Part shown: positions 8,509-17,688 of the stretch, piece by piece
Layout: each line of letters begins with the position of its first letter
Position numbering within the stretch: position 1 is the first letter of the stretch
Origin: Janthinobacterium lividum
GTDB taxonomy: Bacteria > Pseudomonadota > Gammaproteobacteria > Burkholderiales > Burkholderiaceae_D
Reading direction: 5' to 3'
DNA length: 64,000 nt
Assembly (NCBI RefSeq): GCF_011601275.1
Contig: NZ_JAAOLY010000003.1
Coordinates: 357,318 to 421,317 of the forward strand
Translations under genes and position numbers: made by a program
The notes under the pieces: generated by a model
What the model saw: only the letters and a program-made list of their open reading frames with translations
The model's database searches: none
Told to the model about the DNA's origin: nothing

Positions 8509-9468
8509 GTGAAAAAACATGTGGTTGTCTATAAAAAGCTGGCCGAGCCGCTGCTGGCGCGCCTGCGCGCCGAATGCGAGGTGACGTACTTCGAAGCGAT
8601 CGATGCGGGCAACCGCGCCGCATTTGCCGCCGCCATCCGCGATGCGCACGGTTTGCTGGGCGCCAGCGTGCGCCTGGACCGCGAACTGCTGGACCCGGCC
8701 TTGGACCTGCGCATCATTTCCACCATTTCCGTGGGCGTCGACCAGTTCGACGTCGATTACCTGCGCGAACGGGGCATCTTGCTGGCCAATACGCCGGACG
8801 TGCTGACGGAAACGACGGCCGACACGATCTTTGCGCTGATCCTTGCCAGCGCGCGGCGCGTCGTCGAACTGGCCGAATTCGTCAAGGCCGGACGCTGGAC
8901 GCGCAGCGTGGGCGAAAGCCAGTACGGCGTCAACGTGCACGGCAAGACCATCGGCATGCTGGGCATGGGCCGCATCGGCCGCGCCGTCGCCCGCCGGGCC
9001 GCGCTGGGTTTCGGCATGCAGGTGCTGTACGTGAACGGCGAATCGGTGCCCGAGGTGGAGGCGGCGCTGGGCGCGCGCCAGGTACTGCTCGATGACTTGC
9101 TGGCCGGCTCCGATTTCGTCTGCGTGGTACTGCCGCTGACGGCGCAGACGGAACGCATGATGGGCCGGCGCGAGTTCGCGCTGATGCGCCCCGGCGCCAT
9201 CTTCATCAACGGCTCGCGCGGGCGCATCGTCGACGAGGCGGCGCTGATCGAGGCGCTGCAGCAGGGCACCATCCACGGCGCCGGCCTGGACGTGTTCGAG
9301 CGCGAACCGTTGGCGCCGGGCAATCCGCTGCCGGGCATGGCCAACGTGGTGGCGCTGCCGCATATCGGTTCGGCCACGCACGAAACGCGCTACGCCATGG
9401 CGCAGCAAGCCGTGGACAACCTGCTGGCCGGTCTGCGCGGCGAGCGTCCGCGCTACCTAGTCGGCTAA
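8509..9468 (+). CDS. kguD: D-2-hydroxyacid dehydrogenase, 2-ketogluconate (6-phosphate) reductase-like
   Basis: NAD(P)H-dependent oxidoreductase, 319 residues, predicted to reduce 2-keto-6-phosphogluconate to 6-phosphogluconate, feeding the Entner-Doudoroff or pentose phosphate routes. Seen: Rossmann motif GMLGMGRIGRAVARR (about residues 148-162), the catalytic Arg in GSRGRIVDEAALIEAL, Glu in LDVFEREPL and His in LPHIGSATHETR, the standard triad. GTG 8509 behind AGGGGA is preferred to an upstream TTG at 8485. TkrA/GhrB-type reductases are the alternatives. Confidence 0.8.
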   Translation: MKKHVVVYKKLAEPLLARLRAECEVTYFEAIDAGNRAAFAAAIRDAHGLLGASVRLDRELLDPALDLRIISTISVGVDQFDVDYLRERGILLANTPDVLTETTADTIFALILASARRVVELAEFVKAGRWTRSVGESQYGVNVHGKTIGMLGMGRIGRAVARRAALGFGMQVLYVNGESVPEVEAALGARQVLLDDLLAGSDFVCVVLPLTAQTERMMGRREFALMRPGAIFINGSRGRIVDEAALIEALQQGTIHGAGLDVFEREPLAPGNPLPGMANVVALPHIGSATHETRYAMAQQAVDNLLAGLRGERPRYLVG

Positions 9469-9502
9469 GAGCAGTATCGATAAAAAATAGACAGGGAAAG
9501 AA

Positions 9503-10525
9503 ATGAAGAACAAGGTAGCAAGGGCAATGATCATCGGCGTAGGCGCTTGCGGCGGTCTGTGTTGCGCGCAGTCGAACGTGACCATGTATGGCATCGCGGA
9601 CCTGGGCGTGGTGTCCGAGAACGGCGGCCCCGGCGGCAGGGTGCTCAAGGTGACCAGCGGCATCGCCAACGGTTCGCGCCTCGGTTTCAAGGGCAGTGAA
9701 GAGCTGGGCGGCGGCATGACGGCGATGTTTACCTTCGATGCGGGCATCCTGGCCGACACGGGCGCATCGGCCCAGGGCGGTCTGCTGTTCGGACGCCAGG
9801 CTTTCGTCGGCCTGGCCGGCGCGGCGGGTACGCTGCGGCTGGGCCGCCAGTACACCTTCATCGATAGCAGCCTGGGGGCGCTGGACCCGTTTTACCTGGG
9901 TTTTGCGGGCAGGATAAGCAATGTCTTCACGGCTGGCTACATCAGCCGGGTCGACAACAGCATCACCTACAGCTCGCCCGTGCGCGGCGGCCTTTCCGGC
10001 GAACTGGCGTACGGCTTCGGCGAAGTGCCGGGCGACGCATCGGCCAAACGCTACGCGGGCGCGGCGGCCACCTATGCCAGCGGTCCGCTGTATGTGCGCA
10101 TGGCGCACCAGGATGCCAATACGATATCAAGCGCGCTGGTGACGGGCAGGGCACGCAACACGGTGCTGGGCGCCACCTGGGACTTCGGCGTCGTCAAGGC
10201 GCATGGCGCCGTCGCCGTCAGCAAGAGCACGGCGGGCGCCGCCACCACGGTCGACAGCGCGGACCTGATGCTGGGCGCCACCGTACCCGTGGGCCCGCAC
10301 CGCATCCTGTTCTCGTACGTGCGGCGCGACGACCGGCGCGCCGCCAACGGTGACGCTTCTCAAATCGGCATCGGCTACACCTACGCGCTGTCGAAGCGCA
10401 GCACCTTGTATGCGGCCTACGCGCACATCGACAACCGCAACGGCGCCGCCTACGTGGTGGGCAACGCCACCGACAACGGCACCGGCAACCAGGCCTGGAA
10501 CCTGGGCCTGCGCCACACTTTTTAA
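9503..10525 (+). CDS. Gram-negative trimeric porin (OmpC/Porin_4 family)
   Basis: Outer-membrane general porin, 340 residues, with an N-terminal export signal (MIIGVGACGGLCC). Seen: SNVTMYGIADLGVV and GSRLGFKGSEELGGGMTAMF, the hallmark start of Burkholderiales porins, then GLLFGRQAFVGLAG, alternating beta-strand residues and a terminal Phe in NLGLRHTF, the outer-membrane assembly signal. It lies 34 bases after the kguD-like gene in the same operon and probably provides outer-membrane entry for the sugar acid. Confidence 0.9.
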   Translation: MKNKVARAMIIGVGACGGLCCAQSNVTMYGIADLGVVSENGGPGGRVLKVTSGIANGSRLGFKGSEELGGGMTAMFTFDAGILADTGASAQGGLLFGRQAFVGLAGAAGTLRLGRQYTFIDSSLGALDPFYLGFAGRISNVFTAGYISRVDNSITYSSPVRGGLSGELAYGFGEVPGDASAKRYAGAAATYASGPLYVRMAHQDANTISSALVTGRARNTVLGATWDFGVVKAHGAVAVSKSTAGAATTVDSADLMLGATVPVGPHRILFSYVRRDDRRAANGDASQIGIGYTYALSKRSTLYAAYAHIDNRNGAAYVVGNATDNGTGNQAWNLGLRHTF

Positions 10526-10537
10526 CGGGAGAATCGA

Positions 10538-11539
10538 ATGAAGAAAACCGGATGGATTTTGGTCGGCGCCAGCACCGTGGCGCGCGAATGGATGGTCGAC
10601 GCGATCGGCCAGCAGGGCGATGCCGAAGTGCTGGCCGTGGTCAGCACCGACGCCGCGCGCGGCGCCGCCTTTGCCGAGCAGTTCGGCGTCGCCGCCAGCT
10701 ACACGGACCTCGATGCGGCGCTCGCGCATCCGGGAGCGGACGCCGTTTACATCAGCACCACCAACGAGTTGCACATGGCGCAGACCTTGCAGGCGGCGCG
10801 CGCCGGCAAGCACGTGTTGTGCGAAAAGCCGCTGGCGCTGAACCTGGAAGACGCGCGCCGCATGGTCGACGGCTGTGCCGAGGCGGGCGTGTTGCTGGGG
10901 ATTAACCACCACCTGCGCAACGCGGCCAGCCATGGCAAGGTGCGCGAGCTGATACGCGCCGGCGAGATCGGCCAGCCCCTGTATGGCCGCGTGCTGCACG
11001 CGAACAACCTGCCGCAGCACCTGCGCGGCTGGCGCCTGGACGCGCCCGAGTCGGGCGGCGTCACGCTCGACATGTTCGTGCACGATGTCGACACCTTGCG
11101 CTTCCTGCTCGACGCGGAACCGCGCCACGTCACCGCCTGCGCCACCAGCGGCGGCATGACGGTGGCCGGACTGGAAGAGGGATTGATGGCCGTCATCGAG
11201 TTCGACAACGGCACCCTGGTACAGGTGCACGACGCGTTCAACGCGCCGTATTCGCTGTCCGGCGTGGAAATCATCGGCACGAAGGGCACCATCTTCGCCA
11301 CCGGCGTGATGACGCAGCGCCCCGTCGGCACCATCAGCCTGACGCGCGACGGCGGCAGCATCGATATCCCCGTCGAGCATGAAAACCTGTACGTGCGCTC
11401 GGTGCGCGCATTCCAGCGCGCCATGCGCGGCGAAGGGCAGCCGGCCGCCACCGGCGACGACGGCATGCGCGCGCTGGCCACGGCGTTGGCGGCGCAGCAG
11501 GCCAGCCGCAGCCACCAGCGCGTGACCCTGGCCAGCTGA
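10538..11539 (+). CDS. Gfo/Idh/MocA-family NAD(P)-dependent oxidoreductase
   Basis: 333-residue dehydrogenase with an N-terminal Rossmann fold (WILVGASTVAREW) and the family motif CEKPLALNLEDARRM, in which the EKP lysine is conserved; the active-site region GGVTLDMFVHDVDTLRFLL follows, with DxxxHDxD geometry. It is the last gene of the transporter/kgu operon, 12 bases after the porin. It is not part of the classical Pseudomonas kgu set as remembered; it may oxidise or epimerise a related sugar acid, but the substrate is unknown. Confidence 0.87.
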   Translation: MKKTGWILVGASTVAREWMVDAIGQQGDAEVLAVVSTDAARGAAFAEQFGVAASYTDLDAALAHPGADAVYISTTNELHMAQTLQAARAGKHVLCEKPLALNLEDARRMVDGCAEAGVLLGINHHLRNAASHGKVRELIRAGEIGQPLYGRVLHANNLPQHLRGWRLDAPESGGVTLDMFVHDVDTLRFLLDAEPRHVTACATSGGMTVAGLEEGLMAVIEFDNGTLVQVHDAFNAPYSLSGVEIIGTKGTIFATGVMTQRPVGTISLTRDGGSIDIPVEHENLYVRSVRAFQRAMRGEGQPAATGDDGMRALATALAAQQASRSHQRVTLAS

Positions 11540-11552
11540 CAGCCGGCGTGAA

Positions 11553-11590
11553 AAAAAAGCCGCCTGATCGCAAAATCAGGCGGCTTTTTA
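11553..11590. terminator. Bidirectional intrinsic terminator
   Basis: AAAAGCCGCCTGA, an eight-base loop, then TCAGGCGGCTTTTT: a long GC-rich stem flanked by A and T runs that works on both strands. It ends the sugar-acid operon on the + strand and lysS on the - strand. Confidence 0.95.
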
Positions 11591-11607
11591 TCGGCTTGCG
11601 TCCGTGA

Positions 11608-13137
11608 TTATTCTTCGCGGCGCAAATGCGGGAACAATAATACGTCGCGGATGTTCGGCGAATCCGTGATGATCATCATCAGGCGGTCGATGCCGATGCC
11701 GCAGCCGCCGGCCGGCGGCATGCCGTATTCCAGCGCGCGGATGTAGTCGGCGTCGTAGAACATCGCCTCTTCATCGCCGGCGTCCTTGGCGGCCACTTGC
11801 GCCAGGAAGCGGGCCGACTGGTCTTCCGCATCGTTTAACTCGGAGAAACCGTTGGCGATCTCGCGGCCCACCATGAACAGCTCGAAGCGTTCGGTGATGC
11901 CGGCCACCGTGTCGGAAGCGCGCGCCAGTGGCGACACTTCGACCGGGTAGTCGATGATGTAGGTCGGTTCCCACAGCTGCGCTTCAGCCGTTTCTTCGAA
12001 CAGCGCCAGTTGCAGCGCGCCCAGGCCGGCCGTGGCGAACGGCTTGACGCCGAATTTCTTCAGTTCTTCCTTGATGAAGTCCGCATCGTTCAATTGCTCC
12101 GGCGTATAGCCAGGCGCGTACTTGTTGATCGCTTCGACGATGGTCAGGCGGTGGAACGGTTTTGCCAGGTCCAGTTCGCGGCCGCCGTAGGTCAGGGTGG
12201 CGGTGCCGTGCGCGTCGATGGCGGCTTGGCGGATGACGGCTTCCGTGAAGTCCATCAGCCATTTGTAGTCGGTGTAGGCCGCGTAGAATTCCATCATCGT
12301 GAATTCAGGATTGTGACGGATCGACACGCCTTCGTTGCGGAAGTTGCGGTTGATCTCGAACACGCGGTCAAAGCCGCCCACGACCAGACGCTTCAGGTAC
12401 AGCTCGGGCGCGATACGCAGGAACATCTGCATGTCCAGCGCATTGTGGTGCGTGATGAAGGGCTTGGCCGCCGCGCCGCCGGGGATCGTGTGCAGCATCG
12501 GCGTTTCCACTTCCATGAACTCGTTCTTTTCCATGAAGCGGCGGATCGACGAGATGGCGGCGGTACGCGCCTTGAAGGTGCGGCGCGTCTCTTCGTTCAT
12601 GATCAGGTCGACGTAGCGCTGGCGGTACTTCGTTTCCTGGTCGGCCAGGCCGTGGAATTTGTCCGGCAACGGGCGCAGCGACTTGGTGATCAAGCGCAGT
12701 TGCGTGACCTTGATGGTCAGTTCGTCCGTCTTGGTCTTGAACAGGGTGCCCGTCACGCCCAGGATATCGCCCAGGTCATAGTGGTGCAGCGCGGCCATGG
12801 CCGCTTCGCCGGTGAGGTCCAAAGTGGCGTAGATCTGGATGCGGCCGTCGGCTTTCGGGCCGGAAGCGTCTTGCAGGGTGGCGAAAGCGGCTTTCTTGCC
12901 CGCTTCGCGTTTGAGCATCATGCGGCCTGCCAGCACCACGGTGACAGGTTCGGCTTCCAGCTCTTCGCGCGTCTTGCTGCCGTATTGCGCGTGCAGGTCG
13001 GCCGCCTTGTGCTCGGGGCGGAAATCGTTCGGGAAGGCGACGCCTTGTTCGCGCAGTGCTGCCAGCTTGACGCGGCGCTCGGCGATGATCTTGTTTTCAT
13101 CGGGTGCGGCGGCTTGTTCTTGGATATCCGTAGTCAT
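11608..13137 (-). CDS. lysS: Lysyl-tRNA synthetase, class II
   Basis: Cytoplasmic enzyme that charges tRNA-Lys; 509 residues, the usual length. N-terminal OB-fold anticodon-binding domain (about 60-180), then the class II catalytic core. Motif 2 lies in [20 protein letters not shown] and motif 3 near the C-terminus in [20 protein letters not shown]; the LysS-specific stretch [17 protein letters not shown] is present. It is downstream of prfB, a neighbourhood known from many proteobacteria, but here a HAD phosphatase gene is inserted between them. Confidence 0.97.
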   Translation of the reverse strand: MTTDIQEQAAAPDENKIIAERRVKLAALREQGVAFPNDFRPEHKAADLHAQYGSKTREELEAEPVTVVLAGRMMLKREAGKKAAFATLQDASGPKADGRIQIYATLDLTGEAAMAALHHYDLGDILGVTGTLFKTKTDELTIKVTQLRLITKSLRPLPDKFHGLADQETKYRQRYVDLIMNEETRRTFKARTAAISSIRRFMEKNEFMEVETPMLHTIPGGAAAKPFITHHNALDMQMFLRIAPELYLKRLVVGGFDRVFEINRNFRNEGVSIRHNPEFTMMEFYAAYTDYKWLMDFTEAVIRQAAIDAHGTATLTYGGRELDLAKPFHRLTIVEAINKYAPGYTPEQLNDADFIKEELKKFGVKPFATAGLGALQLALFEETAEAQLWEPTYIIDYPVEVSPLARASDTVAGITERFELFMVGREIANGFSELNDAEDQSARFLAQVAAKDAGDEEAMFYDADYIRALEYGMPPAGGCGIGIDRLMMIITDSPNIRDVLLFPHLRREE

Positions 13138-13155
13138 GGTGTTCTTCGTTGGTGA

Positions 13156-13857
13156 TTATTGATGATGTGGCGCCAGCGCAGGCGCCACGCTGGCAAACAG
13201 TGCGTCGACGTCGAGCGCGGAGAAATCCGGCACGATGGCAATGACGTTGTCGAAGGCGGCAAATGCTTCGGCGGGCAGGGTGGTGGTGAGCACCACGACG
13301 CGCATGCCGGCACGGCGCGCCGCTTCCACACCCAGGGGTGCGTCTTCAAAGACGATGCAGTTGTGCGGCTGCGCGCCGGCCAGCAGCGCGCCTTTCAGGA
13401 AAACGTCCGGGTGCGGCTTGCCCCGTTCCACGTCGGCGGCGCCGACGATGGCGTCGAAGCGGTGGCGCAGGTCCAGGCCGTCGAGCGTGAATGCGATGTT
13501 CTCGGCCGGCGCTGCCGTCCCGACCACTAGCCCGACGCCGGCCTGGCGCGCGCTGGCGATCAGCCGGTCGAAACCGGCGACCGTGGCCAAGTGCGGGCCA
13601 TACAGTTCGCGGTAGACGACTTCCTTTTCAGCCAGCAGGGTGACGTGGTCGGCTTCCTCGCCCAGGTACTTGGCGATGATTTCGTGTCCCTGGCGTCCCG
13701 CCGTGTCGCGGAAAAAGGCATCCGCATCCAGCGCATGGCCGTGGCGTTCAAAGAACGCCAGCCACGATGTCGTGTGGAAGGCCATGTTGTCGACGATCGT
13801 GCCATCCATGTCGAACAGGAAGGCGCGCTTTGCCAATGCCGGAGCGGATGCGTTCAT
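13156..13857 (-). CDS. HAD-superfamily phosphatase/phosphoglucomutase-like hydrolase
   Basis: 233-residue cytoplasmic HAD hydrolase of the beta-phosphoglucomutase/GPH subgroup. Motif I is FLFDMDGTIVDNMAFH (Asp nucleophile and Asp+2), with an alpha-helical cap after it, motif II in VVGTAAPAEN, motif III Lys in RGKPHPDVFLKGA and motif IV acidic residues in CIVFEDAPLGVEAARRAG. It sits between prfB (two bases upstream) and lysS (18 bases downstream), so it is co-transcribed with translation genes. Substrate unknown; a phosphosugar or nucleotide phosphatase is most likely. Confidence 0.85.
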   Translation of the reverse strand: MNASAPALAKRAFLFDMDGTIVDNMAFHTTSWLAFFERHGHALDADAFFRDTAGRQGHEIIAKYLGEEADHVTLLAEKEVVYRELYGPHLATVAGFDRLIASARQAGVGLVVGTAAPAENIAFTLDGLDLRHRFDAIVGAADVERGKPHPDVFLKGALLAGAQPHNCIVFEDAPLGVEAARRAGMRVVVLTTTLPAEAFAAFDNVIAIVPDFSALDVDALFASVAPALAPHHQ

Positions 13858-13859
13858 CC

Positions 13860-14964
13860 TTATACGCCTTGCTTGAGCGAGGCGGAAATGAACTCGTCGA
13901 TGTCGCCATCGAGCACGCCCTTGGTATTGCCCGTCTCGAAACCGGTGCGCAAGTCCTTGATGCGGGACTGGTCCAGCACGTAGGAACGGATCTGGTGACC
14001 CCAGCCCACGTCCGTCTTCGAGTCTTCCAGCTTTTGCTGTTCGCTCATGCGCTTGCGCAGCTCATGCTCGTACAGCTTCGCTTTCAGCATTTCCATCGCT
14101 TCGGCGCGGTTGCGGTGCTGCGAACGGTCGTTCTGGCACTGCACCACGATGCCGGTCGGCGCATGGGTCATGCGGACGGCGGAGTCGGTCTTGTTGATGT
14201 GCTGACCACCGGCGCCCGACGCGCGGTAGGTATCGACGCGGATATCGGCCGGGTTGACGTCGATCTCGATCGAATCGTCGACTTCCGGATACACGAACAG
14301 CGATGTAAACGAGGTATGGCGGCCGTTGGCCGAGTCGAACGGCGACTTGCGCACGAGGCGGTGCACGCCCGTTTCCGTGCGCAGGAAGCCGTAGGCGTGA
14401 TCGCCCTCGACCTTCAAGGTGGCCGTCTTGATGCCGGCCACCTCGCCGTCGGACTGCTCGAGGATTTCGACCTTGAAGCCCTTGCGTTCGCAATAGCGCA
14501 GGTACTGGCGCAGCAGCATCGAGGCCCAGTCCTGGGCTTCCGTGCCGCCGGCGCCGGCCTGGATGTCGATGAAGCAGTTGTTCGGGTCCATCGGATTGTT
14601 GAACATCCGGCGGAATTCCATGCTTTCAATGACCTTGCGGATTTCCTGCACGTCCTGCTCGATCGCTTCGAGCGTATCGTCGTCACCTTCTTCGCGGGCC
14701 ATGTCGAACAGGTCGCGGGTGTCGCGCAGGTCGGCATCGGCCTTGGCCAGGGTGAAGACGATGGCTTCCAGCGCCTTCTTCTCTTTACCGAGGTCCTGGG
14801 CGCGCTTGGGATCGTTCCAGACGGTTGGATCTTCCAGTTCTTCGTTGACTTGCTCTAGTTTCTCCGACTTGACAGTGAAGTCAAAGATACCTCCGAAGTT
14901 CGGCTTCGCGGACCGTCAGGTCATTGAGCAGGGCGGAGATGATATTGATGCGTTCGGCTTCCAT
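13860..14964 (-). CDS. prfB: Peptide chain release factor 2, with programmed +1 frameshift
   Basis: Releases finished proteins at UGA and UAA. Translation starts at ATG 14964 ([10 protein letters not shown]) and after 27 codons meets an in-frame UGA at 14883-14881; a +1 shift on CUU-UGA joins it to the main frame, giving about 367 residues, close to E. coli RF2 (365). Seen: the RF2 stop-recognition tripeptide SPF in [15 protein letters not shown] and the catalytic GGQ in [19 protein letters not shown]. The product made without the shift would be a 27-residue peptide. First gene of the prfB-HAD-lysS operon. Confidence 0.97.
14881..14894 (-). promoter_or_regulatory. RF2 programmed frameshift site
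   Basis: On the minus strand the sequence reads GGAGG TAT CTT TGA C: an internal Shine-Dalgarno-like GGAGG three bases before the slippery CUU codon and an in-frame UGA followed by C, a poor termination context. This is the classical autoregulatory arrangement, in which low RF2 favours the shift. The codon before CUU is UAU, as in E. coli. Confidence 0.95.
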
Positions 14965-15166
14965 AATGTTCTGGTCTTCTATGGTGAAATCAAACCCTGA
15001 ATTATACGCGAGCGCGGCGCGTTTCCACTGCCGCCGCCGCGCAATTGCTGCCGCACGGGGCAATAAAATCGTCATTTCGCTGTATTTGCGACAATATTTT
15101 TGCCTTGAAGATGGCTGGCGTGCTGCGTATGATGCTGGCGATATTGTCTTTCTACAGGAATACATC

Positions 15167-17197
15167 ATGCTTCAATCTCCCCGTCTTGCCCTGTTGCCGT
15201 TGCTGCTGGCCGGCTGCGGCACCTTGCCGCCCGCCGCCACCGGTCCGGTCCAGCCATCGGCCGCGCCGGCCGGCAGCAGCGCCACCCTGGCCCTGCTGGA
15301 GACGACGGACTTGCACGCGAATGTGCTCAGTTATGATTACTACAAGCTGCAGGCGGAACCGTCGATCGGCCTGGAACGCACGGCGGCCCTGATCGCCCAG
15401 GCACGTGCGCAATTCCCGAACAACCTGTTGCTCGACAACGGCGACACCATCCAGGGCACGGCGCTGGCCGACTACCAGGCATTGGTAAAACCGCTGGCCT
15501 GCGACCAGACCCTGGCCATCTACAAGGCGATGAATTTGCTGAAAGTGGACGGCGGCGGCATCGGCAACCACGAATTCAACTACGGCCTGGCGTTCCTGAG
15601 CCAGGTGACGGGTAACCGCTTCGACGTCGACAGCGTGGACTCAGCCAAACCGCGCTGCGCCGGCCCCGCGTTCCCGCAAGTGCTGGCCAACGTCTACAGC
15701 GTCAAGACGGGTAAACCCCTGTTCGCGCCATACCACATCATAGCCAAGCAAATCACGGCCACCGGCCCCGATGGCAAGGCCATCACCGCTACCGTGAAGG
15801 TCGGCATCATCAGCTTTGCGCCGCCCACCATCATGGCCTGGGACAAGCGCTGGCTGGAAGGGCGCGTCTACACGCAGGGCGTGCGCGAGACGGCGGAAAA
15901 ATTCATCCCCGAGATGCGCGCCAAGGGCGCCGAACTGGTGGTGGCGATCTCGCACGGCGGCCTCGATGACAGCCCGTATTCGCCCACCATGGAAAACGGC
16001 AATTACTACCTGTCGCAAGTGCCAGGCGTGGACGCCATGCTGATCGGCCACTCGCACCAGCTGTTCCCGAACGCGAGCAGCACGGTGCCGCAATTTAATT
16101 TGCCCGGCGTCGACAAGGTCAAAGGGCTGGTGAACGGCGTGCCGACCGTGATGGCCAATTTGTGGGGCAAGCACCTGGGCGTGATCGGCCTGCGCCTGCG
16201 CCACGACGGCAAGCAGTGGGTTGTCGACAAGCGCGCCACCACGGTGGAAGCGCGCGGCATCCAGAACGCGGACAAGAGTTATGTGGCCCCCGATCCTGCC
16301 ATCGCCCAACTGGTGGCCGAGGAGCACGCGGCGACGATTGCCTACGTGCAGACGCCCGTGGGCAAGACGGACTTCCGCATGTCGACGTACTTCGCCGACG
16401 TGGGCGACGTGAGCGCCATCGAGGTGGTGAACCAGGCGCAGGCGGGCTATTTGGCTGCCTACGTCAAAGCGAACCTGCCGCAGTACGCGCACCTGCCCGT
16501 GCTGTCGATGTCGTCCCCGTTCAAGAGCGGCTCGGCCGGCGTGTCCGACTACACGGACGTCAAGGCGGGCAATGTGGCGCTCAATAACGCGGCCGATCTG
16601 TATTTGTATCCGAACGCGCTGTATGGCGTGAAGATGAATGGCGCGGAGCTGAAGGCCTGGCTGGAACAGTCGGCGCAGCGTTTCAATACCATCGATCCGA
16701 ACAAGCTGGAAGCGCAGGAACTGGTCAACACGGCTCACCCGAGCTACAACTTCGACGCGATCACGAGCGCCGACGTGCGCTACCAGATCGACGTCACGCA
16801 ACAGCCCGGCCAGCGTATCAAGGCGTTGACGTACAAGGGCAAGCCGGTGGACGCCAGCCAGGAATTTTTGATCGCCACCAATAACTACCGCGCCAGCGGC
16901 GGCGGCAATTTCCCTGGCCTGGACGGCAGCAAGACGGTGGTGGCCTCGCCCGACAACAACCGCGAACTCCTGATCGCTTACGTGAGCAAGGAAAAAAACC
17001 TGACGCGCGTGAAAAACGGTTCGGCGCGCAGCTGGCGCTTCGCCAAGACCGCCACGAAAGGCCCGGTGGTCTTCCATTCCGCGCCGAACGTGATCGACCT
17101 GGCGCAAGCGGCCGGCATCGACAACGTCACGCAGCTGAAGCCTGATGACGGCGCGGGCAAGGGCTTTGCGCTGTATCAGCTCGACCTGTCGAAATGA
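15167..17197 (+). CDS. cpdB: Lipoprotein 2',3'-cyclic-nucleotide 2'-phosphodiesterase/3'-nucleotidase (CpdB/UshA family)
   Basis: Metallophosphoesterase that hydrolyses cyclic nucleotides and 3'-nucleotides outside the cytoplasm. 676 residues: lipoprotein signal with lipobox LAGC (Cys near residue 16), then the calcineurin-like domain with metal motifs TTDLHANV, LLDNGDTIQGT, GIGNHEFNYG and IGHSHQLF, and a C-terminal 5'-nucleotidase domain (NNYRASGGGNFPGL, substrate-binding). The ATG at 15167 is chosen because the lipobox follows directly, although the frame is open 81 codons further upstream. Lipid anchoring differs from soluble E. coli CpdB. Confidence 0.88.
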   Translation: MLQSPRLALLPLLLAGCGTLPPAATGPVQPSAAPAGSSATLALLETTDLHANVLSYDYYKLQAEPSIGLERTAALIAQARAQFPNNLLLDNGDTIQGTALADYQALVKPLACDQTLAIYKAMNLLKVDGGGIGNHEFNYGLAFLSQVTGNRFDVDSVDSAKPRCAGPAFPQVLANVYSVKTGKPLFAPYHIIAKQITATGPDGKAITATVKVGIISFAPPTIMAWDKRWLEGRVYTQGVRETAEKFIPEMRAKGAELVVAISHGGLDDSPYSPTMENGNYYLSQVPGVDAMLIGHSHQLFPNASSTVPQFNLPGVDKVKGLVNGVPTVMANLWGKHLGVIGLRLRHDGKQWVVDKRATTVEARGIQNADKSYVAPDPAIAQLVAEEHAATIAYVQTPVGKTDFRMSTYFADVGDVSAIEVVNQAQAGYLAAYVKANLPQYAHLPVLSMSSPFKSGSAGVSDYTDVKAGNVALNNAADLYLYPNALYGVKMNGAELKAWLEQSAQRFNTIDPNKLEAQELVNTAHPSYNFDAITSADVRYQIDVTQQPGQRIKALTYKGKPVDASQEFLIATNNYRASGGGNFPGLDGSKTVVASPDNNRELLIAYVSKEKNLTRVKNGSARSWRFAKTATKGPVVFHSAPNVIDLAQAAGIDNVTQLKPDDGAGKGFALYQLDLSK

Positions 17198-17688
17198 TGC
17201 TGGCAAACTTGCTGCTGGCCGCCGCGCTGGCGGCGCCGGTGGCAGCGTCGCCGGCGCCGGATATCACGGTCCAGGCCAAACTGCTGATGCGCGCGAGCCC
17301 CGCCTCCCAGCCGCAGGCGCGTGCCCTGTTCGAGCATGCGGCGGGGCAGGGCGGCGGTGCGGCCGCGTATTACCTGGGGCTTATGCTGAAAAACGGCATG
17401 GGCGGGCCGCAGGACAATGCCGCCGCCATGCGCTGGCTGGAGCAGGCCGCGCAACGGGGCGTGGCGCCCGCCATGTTCATCCTGGCGAACATGCTGCAAG
17501 ACAGCGACGAAGCGCGGGCGCGCCATTGGCTGGACGCCGCCTGCGACCTTGAGTATCCGGAGGCGCTGCAGCAGAAATCCGTCGCCCTGGCGGAAGGGCG
17601 CATGGGCTATGCGCACAACGAGGCACAGGCGAATTTGTACCTGAAAATGGCCACGCACGCGATGGGGCACCGTCCGCCCGAACCCTAG
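17194..17688 (+). CDS. Exported Sel1/TPR-like repeat protein
   Basis: 164-residue protein with a short Sec signal peptide (LANLLLAAALAAPVAAS) and two or three Sel1-type repeats: AAAYYLGLMLKNGMGGPQD, then NAAAMRWLEQAAQRGVAPAM and a less regular third. Sel1 solenoids bind other proteins; no enzymatic role is evident. The ATG overlaps the cpdB-like stop (ATGATG at 17194-17199), implying translational coupling. The 3' end overlaps the convergent 17685 gene by four bases. Confidence 0.75.
   Translation: MMLANLLLAAALAAPVAASPAPDITVQAKLLMRASPASQPQARALFEHAAGQGGGAAAYYLGLMLKNGMGGPQDNAAAMRWLEQAAQRGVAPAMFILANMLQDSDEARARHWLDAACDLEYPEALQQKSVALAEGRMGYAHNEAQANLYLKMATHAMGHRPPEP

Noticed and set aside
14881..14883. 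In-frame UGA in prfB read as a pseudogene or sequencing error
   Set aside because: The surrounding GGAGG-TAT-CTT-TGA-C is the known programmed frameshift signal and the downstream frame is intact.
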